This document shows, piece after piece, positions 14,545 to 15,750 of a stretch of 15,750 bases of DNA. This stretch comes from Hyphomicrobiales bacterium (GTDB lineage Bacteria > Pseudomonadota > Alphaproteobacteria > Rhizobiales > Devosiaceae). A program made the translations under genes and the position numbers. Under the pieces are notes generated by a model. It searched no databases, was not told where the DNA came from, and worked only from the letters and a program-made list of their open reading frames with translations. The stretch covers positions 1 through 15,750 of the forward strand of contig JALSJY010000151.1 of assembly GCA_026989045.1 (NCBI GenBank), given 5' to 3'. How positions within the stretch are numbered: the stretch's first letter is position 1; every line of letters starts with the position of its first letter.

Positions 14545-15234
14545 CTATTCTTCCTCACTTAAATCGGTATCTGGTTCAGGGAGTTGTAAAATTTTATCAT
14601 TTTTAGGAAGAGATATATTCTCTTTTTTAGCTCTGGATTTTGTTAGAATTTTTAGAGTTTCATTAGCACTATCCCAAAGCGGTTTTGAATCTCTTCCAAA
14701 CTCACCAAAATAAAAACCTAACTCACTAAAAAACGCAAAAAATTGATCAGTTTTTGTCCCAATCTTATCAATTTCAGTTGCTAATTTATTTAAAGTTTTT
14801 AGAAGCGCATTCTTCTTTTTGTCGTCGAGTGTGCTTTTTTCAATTACTTCTCGTATAAAATTTAAATGCTCGTGCGCTTTTTGTTTCTCTTCTTGTGTTA
14901 ATTCTGCAATTCCTAAAGTGTTTTTACTTCCAAACTGGGCTGTCAATTTTGCAGCGTCATGTGTAGCTGCGATAGAAGTAATTACTCTTATACAGCATTC
15001 TAATTGACCTTGACCTTCACCTTCCGCAGTACAAGATTCAACATCAGCAACTGAATCTGGATAACTTTCTTCTAAGAGATCAAGAAGTAGTCTACAAATA
15101 TATCTATCTTGGTTTCCATAATCGCTTACTTGGTCTTGACCTCTCATCCAATCTTCCGCACGATCACTCAGCAAAAACAGCGCTTCTGCAGGATCATCAG
15201 GTAAATTTTCAAGAAAATTTTCACGAAAACTCAT
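14545..15234 (-). CDS. unrecognised 229-residue helical protein inserted in the pdh operon
   Basis: A soluble protein without signal peptide or membrane segment. It is rich in E, K, D and L and probably mostly helical. Residues 1-60 are acidic and include a repeated aromatic/acidic pattern (AEDWMRG, DRYICRLLLDLLEE). Cysteines occur at 47, 68, 80 and 81. Residues 112-160 are a strongly charged helix pair (KSTLDDKKKNALLKTLNKL), followed by KTDQFFAFFSELG and a lysine-rich segment, ending in the acidic tail PDTDLSEEE. The middle-to-end layout reminds me of a scattered family of bacterial proteins of unknown function, but I cannot name it. The gene starts nine bases after the pdhB stop with a GGGGG site and ends two bases before pdhC. 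A hand count gives 226 G+C of 660 (34%) over 14581-15240, against 114 of 240 (47%) in four sampled pdhC lines. This suggests a foreign origin. Confidence 0.85.
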   Translation of the reverse strand: MSFRENFLENLPDDPAEALFLLSDRAEDWMRGQDQVSDYGNQDRYICRLLLDLLEESYPDSVADVESCTAEGEGQGQLECCIRVITSIAATHDAAKLTAQFGSKNTLGIAELTQEEKQKAHEHLNFIREVIEKSTLDDKKKNALLKTLNKLATEIDKIGTKTDQFFAFFSELGFYFGEFGRDSKPLWDSANETLKILTKSRAKKENISLPKNDKILQLPEPDTDLSEEE

Positions 15235-15243
15235 GATTTCCCC

Positions 15244-15750
15244 CTAAGACCTATAAGTCACAGCATTAACCGCCCGCACGACTTCATTAGCGCTTGGCAA
15301 TGCTAGTTTTTCTAAATTCGCCGCATAAGGCATTGGCACGTCTTTGCCTGCAATTCGCATTACTGGCGCATCAAGATAATCAAATGCTTGTTCCATAATT
15401 TGTGCACAAAGTTCTGCACCGATTGAGCAAGTAGGCCAGCCCTCTTCTACTATTACGCAACGCGCTGTCTTTTTAACTGAAAGCAAAACCGTTGCCATAT
15501 CAAGCGGGCGCAAGGTGCGTAAATCAATTAGTTCAACATCAACACCAGCCGCTACCAATTTTTCAGTAGCATCAGAGGCATATTTCATGCCCATTGAATA
15601 AGAAATAATTGTAACGTCTTTGCCCTCACGAACAGTGCGAGCCTTGCCTAACGGCAATACAAAATCATCAAGTTTTGGCACTTCAAATTCAACGCCATAA
15701 AGCAGTTCATTCTCTAAAAATACAACTGGATTTGGAGAGCGAATTGCCGC
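15244..15750 (-). CDS. pdhB: pyruvate dehydrogenase E1 beta subunit, C-terminal part (5' end outside window)
   Basis: The last 168 residues of the E1 beta subunit, which with E1 alpha decarboxylates pyruvate using thiamine diphosphate. The frame stays open to the window edge; the first visible residues read AAIRSPNPVVFLENELLYG, a hallmark of E1 beta. A GTG at 15681 is therefore internal valine, not a start. Further marks are IISYSMGM, VELIDLRTLRPLD, VIVEEGWPTCSIGAEL and KDVPMPYA(A)NLE near the end. Nothing is broken in the visible part. Whether the protein has the N-terminal lipoyl domain common in Rhizobiales PdhB cannot be judged here. The stop TAG is followed after nine bases by the 229-codon gene instead of directly by pdhC. 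Confidence 0.95.
   Translation of the reverse strand, partial: AAIRSPNPVVFLENELLYGVEFEVPKLDDFVLPLGKARTVREGKDVTIISYSMGMKYASDATEKLVAAGVDVELIDLRTLRPLDMATVLLSVKKTARCVIVEEGWPTCSIGAELCAQIMEQAFDYLDAPVMRIAGKDVPMPYAANLEKLALPSANEVVRAVNAVTYRS

Noticed and set aside
15244..15681. Complete 145-residue gene starting at GTG 15681
   Set aside because: The frame continues upstream to the window edge with E1-beta residues (IRSPNPVVFLENELLYG), so the GTG is an internal valine and the gene is simply cut by the window.

Overview
The window looks like chromosomal DNA of an alphaproteobacterium of the Hyphomicrobiales (Rhizobiales) type with an unusually AT-rich genome (roughly 40% G+C by eye). Three things point there. 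The gene order pdhB-pdhC-lpdA-lipA-ratA / cinA-ispDF / dusB-ntrB-ntrC-ntrY-ntrX is the Brucella/Bartonella/Rhizobium order from memory. IspD and IspF are fused. NtrX is of the type without a GAFTGA loop. Most of the window is conserved core metabolism and regulation; the accessory signals are inserted small genes and repeats.

Left part (1-7495, all minus strand, transcribed right to left): dusB, ntrB and ntrC are tightly packed (9-nt gap, then a 4-nt ATGA overlap). A 123-nt gap follows, then ntrY and ntrX overlap by one base. NtrB/NtrC is the cytosolic nitrogen-response two-component pair with an intact sigma-54 activator. NtrY/NtrX is the membrane kinase pair; its regulator lacks GAFTGA and has also lost the Walker B aspartate. 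The ntrX 3' end is followed by degenerate ~18-bp copies of itself that carry perfect TATAAT hexamers on the minus strand.

Middle (7496-9413, plus strand): a divergent promoter region separates dusB from the ispDF-cinA pair (isoprenoid precursor synthesis; NMN deamidase-type CinA domain). The cinA stop codon lies inside a 67-nt inverted repeat, which fills the gap to the convergent ratA gene.

Right part (9414-15750, minus strand): pdhB (5' end outside the window), an unrecognised 229-codon AT-rich gene, pdhC, a DUF465/YdcH-like small gene and lpdA form a compact pyruvate dehydrogenase operon. After a 232-nt intergenic stretch full of hairpin repeats of the same family as the one at cinA, a second cluster follows: a GlsB/YeaQ-type membrane protein, another small membrane protein, lipA and ratA. 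LipA makes the lipoyl cofactor that PdhC carries and LpdA re-oxidises, so this half is functionally coherent.

I see no CRISPR array, RNA gene, transposase or complete mobile element. The best candidates for something undescribed are the 229-codon gene inside the pdh operon and the dispersed hairpin repeat that ends cinA and clusters before the glsB-lipA operon.
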